DNA of 64,000 nt from Paenibacillus pasadenensis (lineage in GTDB: Bacteria > Bacillota > Bacilli > Paenibacillales > Paenibacillaceae), in NCBI RefSeq assembly GCF_023715725.1, contig NZ_JAMBOT010000009.1, positions 62,001 through 126,000 of the forward strand, written 5' to 3'. Below are positions 33,804 through 41,910 of the stretch, in pieces. The position numbers and the translations under genes are program-made. Every line of letters begins with the position of its first letter. The stretch's first letter is position 1. The notes under the pieces were generated by a model. It worked only from the letters and a program-made list of their open reading frames with translations. It searched no databases and was not told where the DNA came from.

Positions 33804-34040
33804 ATGTATTATTCCCGCAAGAAACCTCAGGCGGAGTTGCCTACCGAAATGACCGATATTTGGTCTTGCGTGAACGAGGACTGCAATGGATGGATGCGCA
33901 AAAATTTCGCCCTGGATAAAGAGCCGGTCTGCTTCCTTTGTCAGTCTCCGATGAAGCATGATACCCGTGAGCTTCCTATGCTGAATGAATCTGGCTCAGC
34001 GGTTCAGGTCGTAAACAAGCCGGAATCTAAAGACGAGTAA
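33804..34040 (+). CDS. ydjO: YdjO-like cold-inducible zinc-ribbon protein
   Basis: This 78-residue protein has a zinc-ribbon-like arrangement (WSCVNEDCNGWMRKNF, then CFLCQSPM) characteristic of the Bacillus cold-inducible YdjO family. Its biochemical role is unknown; the family is small, cytosolic and linked to cold response. The ATG at 33804 follows AGGAGGCG. The long leader with an intrinsic terminator in front suggests post-initiation control. A strong terminator follows. It is not obviously linked to its neighbours comA and the FNT channel. Confidence 0.85.
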   Translation: MYYSRKKPQAELPTEMTDIWSCVNEDCNGWMRKNFALDKEPVCFLCQSPMKHDTRELPMLNESGSAVQVVNKPESKDE

Positions 34041-34085
34041 CGGGTTGCCGGTTATTTCGTACCATTAGATTGTTGGATAGAATTT

Positions 34086-34117
34086 GGTCAGCCGAATTTC
34101 GGCTGGCCCTTTTTTTA
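34086..34117 (+). terminator. Terminator after ydjO
   Basis: GGTCAGCCGAA and TTTCGGCTGGCC form a GC-rich stem followed by seven T. Confidence 0.9.
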
Positions 34118-34204
34118 TTCTATGCATGCGTTCACAAGTGAGGACGGTCACATTAAGTCTCGGATGCCGGCGGTACAATGGAGGGGCAGAAGGGAGTGTT
34201 CGAG

Positions 34205-34996
34205 ATGTACGAGGAACAGGTGGAGAAGCTTGCGCAGCTGGCAGCTGACAAAAGGAACAAGCTGGAGAAGGAGCCGCTGCGATATATGGTGCACTGTATG
34301 CTGGCAGGTGCTTACGTTGGCTTAGCCATTGTACTGATTTTTTCCATTGGAGCGCCTTTGCTTGCCGTTCATTCTCCTGTTACATCGCTTGTTATGGGCG
34401 CTTTTTTTGGTATTGCCCTTACCTTGGTTGTCTTTGCCGGCGCTGAGCTGTTCACGGGTAATAATATGTATTTCACGATCGGGCGTCTGGCAGGTGCAAC
34501 AAGCTGGAGCGACGCCGTTCGCAACTGGGCAGCGGTGTTCATCGGAAACCTGCTTGGGGCGCTGCTCCTGGCGGGACTTGTCGTGGCCTCGGGCATTTTT
34601 CATGGAATTGGTCCCGATCATATCATCATGACGATTGCCGCCAAAAAAATGCATTTAGGCTACGGGGAGCTGTTCGTTCGCGGCATTCTCTGCAATTGGC
34701 TCGTTTGTCTAGCGCTCTGGAGCAGCTTGCGGACAAGATCCGAGCCGGCTAAGCTGATTTTGATTTGGTGGATGCTGCTCGCCTTTATCGCGAGCGGATA
34801 TGAACATAGCGTTGCTAATATGACCTTGCTCAGCCTGTCGCTGCTGCTGTCGCATCCGGATACCATAACGCTGACTGGCTGGTTCCACAACATGATTCCG
34901 GTAACGCTTGGTAATATCGTTGGCGGCGCTTTATTTGTTGGAGCCGCTTATTGGTTTATTAGTCCGGTGCGACATGAAAAACTGGAAATGAAATGA
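34205..34996 (+). CDS. Formate/nitrite transporter (FNT) family channel
   Basis: This 263-residue integral membrane protein has six predicted helices and the FNT signatures GAELFTGNNMYFT and FVRGILCNWLVCLALW, plus SGYEHSVANM. FNT pentamers move small monovalent anions such as formate, nitrite or hydrosulfide. I chose the ATG at 34205 with AAGGGAG nine bases upstream; ATG 34178 has no good Shine-Dalgarno. No formate lyase or nitrite reductase gene is adjacent, so the substrate cannot be assigned. It has its own terminator. Confidence 0.92.
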   Translation: MYEEQVEKLAQLAADKRNKLEKEPLRYMVHCMLAGAYVGLAIVLIFSIGAPLLAVHSPVTSLVMGAFFGIALTLVVFAGAELFTGNNMYFTIGRLAGATSWSDAVRNWAAVFIGNLLGALLLAGLVVASGIFHGIGPDHIIMTIAAKKMHLGYGELFVRGILCNWLVCLALWSSLRTRSEPAKLILIWWMLLAFIASGYEHSVANMTLLSLSLLLSHPDTITLTGWFHNMIPVTLGNIVGGALFVGAAYWFISPVRHEKLEMK

Positions 34997-35008
34997 ATAT
35001 TATCCTGC

Positions 35009-35034
35009 AAGTCCGCCAGTTGGCGGGCTTTTTT
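35009..35034 (+). terminator. Terminator after the FNT gene
   Basis: AAGTCCGCC, loop AGTT and GGCGGGCTT are followed by a T run. Confidence 0.9.
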
Positions 35035-35149
35035 GTGATTACTTACCTGACATCGGAAAATTCAGTCCCTTTTTTATTTAAAGATAAAGGAATTTGACTC
35101 TCCGTATCGAATTATTAAGCAGTAAAGAAACGCAAAAGGGTGAGGTCGG

Positions 35150-35770
35150 ATGAAAAGCATAGGAATAGTTCGTATGGTTGATGAACTTGGACGAATTGTT
35201 TTGCCTATTGAGCTTCGTCGGGTGCTGGAACTGAATGTAGGCGACCCGGTGGAGTTTTTTGTCGATGAATCATCAAAACGTTTGGTGCTCCGCAAATACC
35301 GTTCTCAGGAATGTTTGTTCTGCCATAACACGGAAGCGCTTGCTTATTTCAGAAACCGGTTTGTTTGCGCCAGCTGTTTAGAAGAAATGCCGCCGCAACT
35401 CGCTGAAGGCGCACAGAACGGACCGGGAATTAAGGCGGAACAGGCTCTTGAACGGGAACGTCATGTGGCCGGAGTGACCGGATCTGCAAGAAAAATAGCT
35501 GCTCAAGCACTGCAGCAGACGGCTGCATCAGCAGCAATGCAACCGGCGGCATTTGGTGCTCAGGGGCTAACAGATGGGCGGACAACAAATGAGGCAGCAA
35601 GGATGCCGGCTCCATCAGGCAACCGGAATCATTACAGCAAAGGGGAGCAGACGGCGCGGCGGCTGGCGGAAGTGATGCAAACTCATCCAAACGCGTCGCA
35701 GGGCGAGTGGGCCAGACTGCTTGGAATTTCGCAAGGCAGAGTGAGCCAGCTCATCCGTTCGCTCAAGTAA
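35150..35770 (+). CDS. AbrB-like regulator fused to a C-terminal HTH
   Basis: In this 206-residue protein, residues 1-50 are a swapped-hairpin AbrB DNA-binding domain (GIVRMVDELGRIVLPIELRRVL). Residues 55-80 hold two CxxC pairs (CLFC, CASC), suggesting zinc binding. An Ala/Gln-rich linker follows, and residues ~170-206 (ASQGEWARLLGISQGRVSQLIRSLK) look like a helix-turn-helix. Normal AbrB is about 95 residues, so the C-terminal half is an addition. It is probably a transition-state-type global regulator with two DNA-contacting parts. The start has GGTGAGG upstream. It is monocistronic. Confidence 0.85.
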   Translation: MKSIGIVRMVDELGRIVLPIELRRVLELNVGDPVEFFVDESSKRLVLRKYRSQECLFCHNTEALAYFRNRFVCASCLEEMPPQLAEGAQNGPGIKAEQALERERHVAGVTGSARKIAAQALQQTAASAAMQPAAFGAQGLTDGRTTNEAARMPAPSGNRNHYSKGEQTARRLAEVMQTHPNASQGEWARLLGISQGRVSQLIRSLK

Positions 35771-35945
35771 CATTGTACATAATGACGGACCCGCAACAAG
35801 TTATGCCTTAGAGGAAGAACAAAGGAAGCCGAACTAATGCTGAGAGACATGCAGCATTTTCAAAGGTTTCCTTTTTGTTTTGAGTTCGAATCGGAAAAGG
35901 GCATAATACGAAGTAGAATAAGTAGCCGAAGGGAAGTGAGGCAAC

Positions 35946-36575
35946 TTGCAACGGTCTATGGCGGCGTTCTCCATGGGATGTTTCTGGTCGCCGGAAGCGC
36001 TGTTTGGGGCTCAGGAAGGCGTCATTCAGACGGAAACAGGATATGCCGGAGGAACGTTGAAGGGGCCGACGTATTCAAACATGGGAGATCACTCCGAAAC
36101 CGTGCTGGTGTTTTACGATGGATCCGTGCTGCCTTACGAAAAGCTGCTGGATTTGTTCGAGAAGCATCATAATCCTGCGAATACAAACGATTATAAAGGC
36201 AGGCAATATCAATCCATCCTGTACTGGAGCAAGCCGGAGCAGCGGGAGGCGATTCGCCTGTGGGTGGAGCGCAGAGATACAGAGGGTTTGCCGGAGCGGG
36301 CTTCCGAAATTCGGGAGCTGACAAAGGTTTACCCGGCAGAGGAGCGGCATCAGAAGTATTATTTGAAGCGATATCCCGATGCGCTCACAAAGCTGCTAGA
36401 GCTGTACGGCTCCATCCATGCTGTTCAATCGTCTACTCTAGCCGCCAGATTAAATGGGCTGGCCAAAGGTTTCACCAATCGTTCCCGGTTGCTGGAAGAG
36501 ATGGCAGGCTGGGATTGGGAGGCGCCGGAGCGGCTGAGAGAGCAGGTTGAAGCAGTCAAACGGATTCGCTGGTAG
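35946..36575 (+). CDS. msrA: Peptide-methionine (S)-S-oxide reductase
   Basis: The 209-residue MsrA reduces methionine-S-sulfoxide in proteins. The catalytic GCFW motif lies at residues 11-14 (SMGCFWSPEALFG), with GYAGGTLKGPTYSNMGDHSETV typical of the family. The catalytic Cys is close to the N-terminus and the C-terminal ~60 residues form an extra helical tail beyond the usual ~175. The start is TTG 35946 with GAAGTGAGG in front; ATG 35958 is an alternative. No msrB is fused or adjacent. Confidence 0.93.
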   Translation: MQRSMAAFSMGCFWSPEALFGAQEGVIQTETGYAGGTLKGPTYSNMGDHSETVLVFYDGSVLPYEKLLDLFEKHHNPANTNDYKGRQYQSILYWSKPEQREAIRLWVERRDTEGLPERASEIRELTKVYPAEERHQKYYLKRYPDALTKLLELYGSIHAVQSSTLAARLNGLAKGFTNRSRLLEEMAGWDWEAPERLREQVEAVKRIRW

Positions 36576-36592
36576 GCCTTTTTGAACGAGGG

Positions 36593-36647
36593 TTGTCACA
36601 AGATTCAAGGTGTTGTCACACATGAGACAGCGGAGCTTCTCTATAAT
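36593..36647 (+). promoter_or_regulatory. TTGTCACA direct repeat and -10 before the DUF420 gene
   Basis: TTGTCACA occurs at 36593 and 36613 (20-base spacing, about two helical turns) and TATAAT at 36642. No good -35 lies 17 bases before the -10, so an activator binding the repeats is plausible. Confidence 0.4.
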
Positions 36648-36691
36648 GAAGGCATAAGCCCGCATACGATGCGGTAAGGAGGTTTATTGCT

Positions 36692-37258
36692 CTGAGCCAG
36701 ACTCCCGATTCATTAAAACCGACGACAAGCCGCAATTTTACGGCATGGATTATCGGCATTTCCTTGGTTGCCAACTTTGTTATTCTGCTCCTGTTTTTTG
36801 GGCCTGTAGGTTATAAAGGCAGTTTAACCTGGGACATTACCGTCCTTCCAAGAATCAACGCGATTTTGAACAGCTTCACGTTTATCTTTTTGGTGGCGGC
36901 TCTTGTGGCGATTATCCGCAAAAACATCAAGCTGCATAAAGGCTTTATTCTTGCGGCCTTTTCTTCCACGACGCTGTTTCTGGTCACCTATTTGACGTTT
37001 CACTATCTGTCCCCGGAAACGGCCAAGTTCGGCGGCGAGGGCATCGTGCGTCCCATTTACTTCACCATTCTGATTTCGCACAGCTTCCTGGCTGCAGTCA
37101 TTGTGCCGCTGGCTTTATTCGCGCTTGTATGGGGCTGGACGATGCAGGTGCAGAAGCATAAACGCATTGTTCGCTGGACGATGCCAATCTGGCTGTACGT
37201 CAGCTTCACCGGAGTGGTTGTATATTTGTTTATGGCTCCTTATTATGTGAACGGCTGA
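36692..37258 (+). CDS. DUF420 family membrane protein (probable CTG start)
   Basis: The membrane protein has about 188 residues, five or so helices and the DUF420 pattern (KGSLTWDITVLPRINAILN, NIKLHKGFILAAF, RPIYFTILISHSFLA). Members such as CtaM are needed for cytochrome oxidase maturation in some Bacillota; that role is inference here. The first standard start in frame is TTG 36764, inside the first helix (SLVANFVILLLFF) with no Shine-Dalgarno. An in-frame CTG at 36692 has AAGGAGG nine bases upstream and restores a complete N-terminus (MSQTPDSLKP). The overlapping TTG at 36687 is out of frame and stops at once. Confidence 0.85.
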   Translation: MSQTPDSLKPTTSRNFTAWIIGISLVANFVILLLFFGPVGYKGSLTWDITVLPRINAILNSFTFIFLVAALVAIIRKNIKLHKGFILAAFSSTTLFLVTYLTFHYLSPETAKFGGEGIVRPIYFTILISHSFLAAVIVPLALFALVWGWTMQVQKHKRIVRWTMPIWLYVSFTGVVVYLFMAPYYVNG

Positions 37259-37465
37259 GTCTCAATAGGGGACTTAACGTCAAATTTATCGTAAAAATTT
37301 AACCCAGCCGCATTCCCTTTGAAGAGGGGAGGCGGTTTTTTTGTCTGGAGTTAAAAAATTCTCCCGGATACGAGTCAGAAACATATGCGAAATTCTGTGG
37401 ATAAAACCTTCGTTTATATTTACTACATCATCAATGACTTACACCGAAACCGGAGGAAAAAAGAA

Positions 37466-38734
37466 ATGATGCCACAACAACAGACACGCCGTTTTATTAT
37501 GGTCGCCCTTAGCGCAGCAGCATTGGTGTCCTCTGCCGCCTATGGATACGCAAAAGCTCCTGAAACGAAAACAGTTGGCAAACAAGCATCCGTTAAGGAT
37601 AATAAACCGAGTTCTTCTGCTTTGAAGGAAATCAAAACGCTGGAGTTGGACATGGGATGGAGCGGCTTGGGCTGGCAAGCTGAAAATAAACTGTTTCTGA
37701 CAAAAGCCTCCTGGAAAAAGCATGACCAGCTGCCTAAAAAATTTAACGACTTGTTTACGCTGAATATCAGCAATCCTACCTCTACAGCTCCTGAAAAATG
37801 GGCGAAGGCAATCGCAGCGGGCAAAGAGGAAATCAGCCAAGCAACACTTTCTCCTGACAAAAAACATCTTTTTTATGTAGAAAGAAGCACATACGAATCC
37901 CAATATGGCACCGCTAAAATCATAAATTTGCAGACAGGTAAAGTCCTAGTTGTTGTGTCTAACTATGTTATAGAAGGCGAAGGGCTATGGCTGAATAACG
38001 ATTCAATTGTTTTTATTGGCGGCGGGTCCATTAGTGAGCCTGGGGCAAAACCGACAAGCAGAGTTATTTATCGATATGACATGTCGTACGGTAAAGAAAT
38101 TTTCGTATTGGCGAAGGCGGATAGGATCAGCAATCTGGAGAAGTCCGGTGATAAGCTGTATTACCAAGTTTCAAAAAAACCGGTTAATAACAAGATGAAA
38201 GCTGATTTCGAACAAATCTGGGACAGTCAGATGAAGTCTTATGACCTAAATACCAAAAAAGAAAACGTTATTACGGTTAAAGGTATTACCCGAAAAATGG
38301 AGCAAATGATTCCGTCGCCAGACGGGAGTCGATTCCTCATCGTGACGAATAACTCTGCTCTTGTCGCAACAGGAAAAGATAGCTTAAACAAATATGTAAT
38401 TAGAAACGACTACCAGCTTTATTTGACGGAAGCAAAAGGAGGAACGCCGAAAAAGGTTGCTGCTGGCGACCAATTCCTGGCGGCAAGCTGGAGTCCGGAA
38501 GGAAATACGATAGCTTATCATATGTCGGATTTCAAAAATCTTGAGAATAATAAAATTCGACTTTTGGATGTTAAAACAGGCAAAACCCAATTAATCGGCT
38601 CCATCATCGACCGGGCTATGCAATTAAGCTGGAGCCCATCGGGAACAAAACTGCTCATTACGAATGCAATTCCAATCCAAGTGCCTAACGGTACAGGCCA
38701 AGCCTATTATACTAGTATTGTCTCATTTAAATAG
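37466..38734 (+). CDS. Secreted TolB-like beta-propeller protein
   Basis: The 422-residue protein has a signal peptide (RRFIMVALSAAALVSSAAYGYA) followed by a WD40/TolB-like propeller: repeated strands such as TLSPDKKHLFYV, PSPDGSRFLIVT, ASWSPEGNTIAYH and LSWSPSGTKLLI. It is probably an exported protein-interaction scaffold. The ATG at 37466 follows CGGAGG; the longer frame from 37385 has none. A paralogue with the same W-x-GxxW-x-(A/S)E opening lies at 41911-43059 in a two-component operon. Exact function unknown. Confidence 0.8.
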   Translation: MMPQQQTRRFIMVALSAAALVSSAAYGYAKAPETKTVGKQASVKDNKPSSSALKEIKTLELDMGWSGLGWQAENKLFLTKASWKKHDQLPKKFNDLFTLNISNPTSTAPEKWAKAIAAGKEEISQATLSPDKKHLFYVERSTYESQYGTAKIINLQTGKVLVVVSNYVIEGEGLWLNNDSIVFIGGGSISEPGAKPTSRVIYRYDMSYGKEIFVLAKADRISNLEKSGDKLYYQVSKKPVNNKMKADFEQIWDSQMKSYDLNTKKENVITVKGITRKMEQMIPSPDGSRFLIVTNNSALVATGKDSLNKYVIRNDYQLYLTEAKGGTPKKVAAGDQFLAASWSPEGNTIAYHMSDFKNLENNKIRLLDVKTGKTQLIGSIIDRAMQLSWSPSGTKLLITNAIPIQVPNGTGQAYYTSIVSFK

Positions 38735-38743
38735 ATTTTTACG

Positions 38744-38782
38744 AAGCCCCTGGCTTTCCGTCTCGCGGAAATCGGGGGTTTT
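38744..38782 (+). terminator. Terminator after the first propeller gene
   Basis: CCCC...TTCCG and CGGAA...GGGG form a hairpin with a TTTT tail. In the remaining gap to 38986 I see no gene or clear signal. Confidence 0.7.
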
Positions 38783-38986
38783 GCTATGTGGCAGCAGGTA
38801 TTGAGATTACGAGAGAAATGTTAGAAGTTTTATCTACGATAGATTTGGAAACAAGTCGGAAACACTTGAGATATGTTCTAGAGATAATTTCTTTATATAC
38901 TTAGGTCGTCTCCAACGGTTTTACGGAGTTAAAGCTGCTTTAAAACGATGGAGTTTGGGCGAGAATTGTCTATTTAATTAACCGCG

Positions 38987-39024
38987 CAAAAAAAGCCTGA
39001 TTTTCCGACTTGCGGAAATCAGGC
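38987..39024 (-). terminator. Terminator of the leftward lipoprotein gene
   Basis: GCCTGATTTTCCG (38995-39007) and GCGGAAATCAGGC (39012-39024) form the stem; on the leftward strand a run of seven T follows (A run at 38988-38994). Confidence 0.85.
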
Positions 39025-39053
39025 TCTTACCGGAGGGCCGTGAAACTATTGAA

Positions 39054-39521
39054 TTAATTTCCGAGCTGCTGCACCTGTTCCAATATAGACGAAATTTGCG
39101 AAACCGTTTGTCCGATTTGGGATTGCTCAAGGGATTCCACCGTCAGTTGTCCGGCTTGAACCGTGTCCAACAGCTTGGTAATCTGGGTGTTCAATTCGGC
39201 ATTGTACTGTTCGAGTTTGGCATCCACGCCTTCCGCGAATGCTGGAGCGGAAAGTTCATTAAAAGCTTTAATATCGGCCTGCATGCCGATGAGCTCGCTC
39301 TCAAGCTGTGCAAGGGAGTCCTTGCTCGTCAAAGCCTGCTGCGCCAAGTCAGGCAGCTGCTGGGAAAATTGAGTTGCGTCGTTGATGTAGGTCGTAGCCT
39401 CATTGACGTACGACAGCGAGTTATTCACATTGTCCAACGTTTCGTTAACGCTGCCCGGCAGCGAACAGCCGGCAATCAATGCAGGCGCAAGGATTAGCGC
39501 CAGCAGCCATCTTTTAGACAT
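39054..39521 (-). CDS. Small lipoprotein (DUF6376-like)
   Basis: This 155-residue lipoprotein has a lipobox LIAGC (Cys near residue 19) after a short hydrophobic segment. The mature part is helical with regular heptads (QLESELIGMQADIKAFNEL, LEQSQIGQTVSQISSILEQV), so it probably forms coiled coils on the outer face of the membrane. It fits the DUF6376 lipoproteins of Bacillales as I remember them. The ATG at 39521 has a GGATGAAG-type Shine-Dalgarno. It diverges from the response-regulator gene; function unknown. Confidence 0.75.
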   Translation of the reverse strand: MSKRWLLALILAPALIAGCSLPGSVNETLDNVNNSLSYVNEATTYINDATQFSQQLPDLAQQALTSKDSLAQLESELIGMQADIKAFNELSAPAFAEGVDAKLEQYNAELNTQITKLLDTVQAGQLTVESLEQSQIGQTVSQISSILEQVQQLGN

Positions 39522-39678
39522 CGGTCTTCATCCTTTCGCATCGTGTTATCCTCTATAATACCTACCTGGAAACATAATGGTTTCAGCTTTTTACTTGCAG
39601 GAACGATTTACTTTACTCATAGATGGATTGGGACATACTGTAGATATATTTCTTGGGCGTAAAAGGTGGTTAATTCCG

Positions 39679-40377
39679 ATGGGGACTAAGGTGCTTGTAG
39701 TTGATGACGAAAAAAGCATTGCATCTGCTATTTCTTATGCGCTTAAACGAGAAGATTATACGGTCGAGGTCGCGCATGACGGGGAAGAGGCTCTTGTTAA
39801 GGTTAAAAGCTTTCAACCCCGTGTCATTATATTGGATGTCATGATGCCTCGTCTTAACGGATACGAGGTATGCCGTCGTCTGGAAAGCCGGGAAGACATC
39901 GGAATTATTTTGCTTACGGTCAAAAACGATGTTGTAGACAAAGTGGTCGGGCTGGAGCTTGGAGCGGATGATTATATGACCAAGCCCTTCGAAATTCGCG
40001 AGCTGTTGGCACGCGTTAAGGCGCTTGCGCGCAGACTGGAGCGCATTCCTGCAGAACCGGAGGAGCGGGCATTGGGAAGCGGCGGGCTCAAGGTGATCCC
40101 AAAGCGCCGTACCGCAGTTGCAGGAGACCGGTTGCTCGACCTGACACCAAAGGAATTTGATCTGTTGGCGATGCTGCTGCAACATCCTGAACGTGTCTAC
40201 ACGCGTGAAGAGCTGTTGGATATGGTATGGGGGATGGATTATATCGGAGGCGCCCGCACGGTGGATATCCATATTCAACGACTTCGTAAAAAGCTGGGAG
40301 AACCGTGGCAGGCAGTGCTGCAAACCGTCTACGGCATCGGTTATAAAGCCTCTCCTGGCGCTGGGGGAGAAACATAG
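39679..40377 (+). CDS. OmpR/PhoB-family response regulator
   Basis: The 232-residue regulator has a receiver (VVDDEKSIASA; phospho-Asp in IILDVMMPRLNG; Lys in YMTKPFEIR) and a winged-helix output domain (ending QTVYGIGYKA). I start at ATG 39679 with AAGGTGG about ten bases upstream; the frame extends to 39577 without support. Its stop is immediately followed by the kinase ATG, and a propeller lipoprotein and a DUF6953 gene follow, so the four genes form one operon. Confidence 0.92.
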   Translation: MGTKVLVVDDEKSIASAISYALKREDYTVEVAHDGEEALVKVKSFQPRVIILDVMMPRLNGYEVCRRLESREDIGIILLTVKNDVVDKVVGLELGADDYMTKPFEIRELLARVKALARRLERIPAEPEERALGSGGLKVIPKRRTAVAGDRLLDLTPKEFDLLAMLLQHPERVYTREELLDMVWGMDYIGGARTVDIHIQRLRKKLGEPWQAVLQTVYGIGYKASPGAGGET

Positions 40378-41874
40378 ATGCGGATCAGTCTCAAGCTGAG
40401 TTCCACGCTATTCCTTGCTGTGCTGCTTCTTCTTTCCATTGGAATCCTTAGCTTGCTTGTTATGAGCGGCATTCAGAAAAACCAGCAAGCTGCAATAGAG
40501 CAGGAGCTGGCTCAACAGGTTAAGCTGGCTAATTTGTATATACGCCAGGACTTTTATGCTGATGGCGGTGAAAGGATTACATCTTTTTTGAAGGAAAGCG
40601 GGAATCGTTTAGCATACGGGCTGTACAATTACATCGGCATTCCGGTAACTATTTACTCAGATTCTGGGGTGAAGATAGGCAACTCTGCTGAAAACGGAGT
40701 GGTTCAACAACAAAGGGATCAACAGCTCGTGACGAATAACGAAGAACAAACCTTGCTTGAGTATGCTCTAGACAATAAAGTGGCCTTTATGGAAAAAAAG
40801 AGCAGGTTGTTGTATATGGCGCCGATAGATGGTCCGGACGGGCAGAGCGGAGCCATCCAGCTTGACTATTCATTAGTGGAAGTTCAAGCTTTCCGCCAAG
40901 AAATGAAACGGTTGTTTTTTATCATTGGGCTAGGTGTTCTTGCAGCCGCGTTTGCGTCTGGCTTTATGTATTACAGTCGGATAGCAGCTGCTGTCCTTCG
41001 TCTTAAACTGGCGGCAGACCAAATTAGAGGTCACCAATTTATTGCGCACTCCCCGGTAGAGCGGCGCGATGAGCTTGGTGAGCTGGGGGAAGGCATAGCG
41101 GTCATGAGCCGTGAGCTGGAAAACGGCATTCAATCCATGGAGCGGGAACAGCGTCATCTGCGTCTTGCGGTAGAGAAGCTGCAGAAGTTGGAACGCCAGC
41201 AGAAACAATTCATTGGAAGCATTAGCCATGAATTCAAAACGCCGCTCACTTCAATAAAAGCATACATCGAGCTTGTTGGCATGTATCAGGATGATCCACA
41301 GCTTCTGAAGGAAGCATACTCGAATATAGACAAGGAAACCGGAAGGCTTTATGAAATGGTGGAAAAAGTGCTGCAGCTTTCCGCATTGGAGCGTTATGAG
41401 TTTGAAATTCAGGCGGAAAGCTTTGATGCAAAGTCGGTCATTGAAGATCTGGCTGGACGTATGCGCGGCAAGGCGGAGCGGTTTGGCATCGCTTTGGAGC
41501 TGAATCTGGCGAAGACGCCTGTCTGGTGCGATAAAGAAGCATTTGTGCATATGCTTGTTAATCTTATTGACAACGCCATCAAATATAACCGTCCTGGCGG
41601 TTTTGTCCGTTTAAAATGCAGGCCCCAAGATAGTGCTATTGTTGAAGTCGAGGATAACGGAATTGGCATACCGCCTGAGTTGCTAAAACAAATATTCGAG
41701 CCTTTTTATACCGTAATTAAAGATCGCAGCCGCGAGTCGGGAGGGACGGGGCTCGGCTTGTCCCTTGTTCGAGAACTGGCAAACAAACAAGGTGGAGAAG
41801 TCTATGCGCTGCCGCGAAAAGGCGGAGGTATGGTGTTTCGGCTGCATCTGCCTCTTTACTCTCAAAAGGACTGA
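40378..41874 (+). CDS. Sensor histidine kinase
   Basis: The 498-residue kinase has a TM helix at about residues 10-30, an extracytoplasmic sensor (~150 residues), and a second TM at about 178-200. HAMP follows, then H-box GSISHEFKTPLTSIKAYIELV (His near 283) and the ATPase (MLVNLIDNAIKYN, VEDNGIGIPPE, GGTGLGLSLVREL). It is complete. It starts directly after the regulator's stop codon. The downstream propeller lipoprotein might act as an extracytoplasmic partner of its sensor domain; that is inference. Confidence 0.93.
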   Translation: MRISLKLSSTLFLAVLLLLSIGILSLLVMSGIQKNQQAAIEQELAQQVKLANLYIRQDFYADGGERITSFLKESGNRLAYGLYNYIGIPVTIYSDSGVKIGNSAENGVVQQQRDQQLVTNNEEQTLLEYALDNKVAFMEKKSRLLYMAPIDGPDGQSGAIQLDYSLVEVQAFRQEMKRLFFIIGLGVLAAAFASGFMYYSRIAAAVLRLKLAADQIRGHQFIAHSPVERRDELGELGEGIAVMSRELENGIQSMEREQRHLRLAVEKLQKLERQQKQFIGSISHEFKTPLTSIKAYIELVGMYQDDPQLLKEAYSNIDKETGRLYEMVEKVLQLSALERYEFEIQAESFDAKSVIEDLAGRMRGKAERFGIALELNLAKTPVWCDKEAFVHMLVNLIDNAIKYNRPGGFVRLKCRPQDSAIVEVEDNGIGIPPELLKQIFEPFYTVIKDRSRESGGTGLGLSLVRELANKQGGEVYALPRKGGGMVFRLHLPLYSQKD

Positions 41875-41910
41875 GCTATGCAGGCACTATCTGGTTAAGG
41901 AGGTTTAAAG

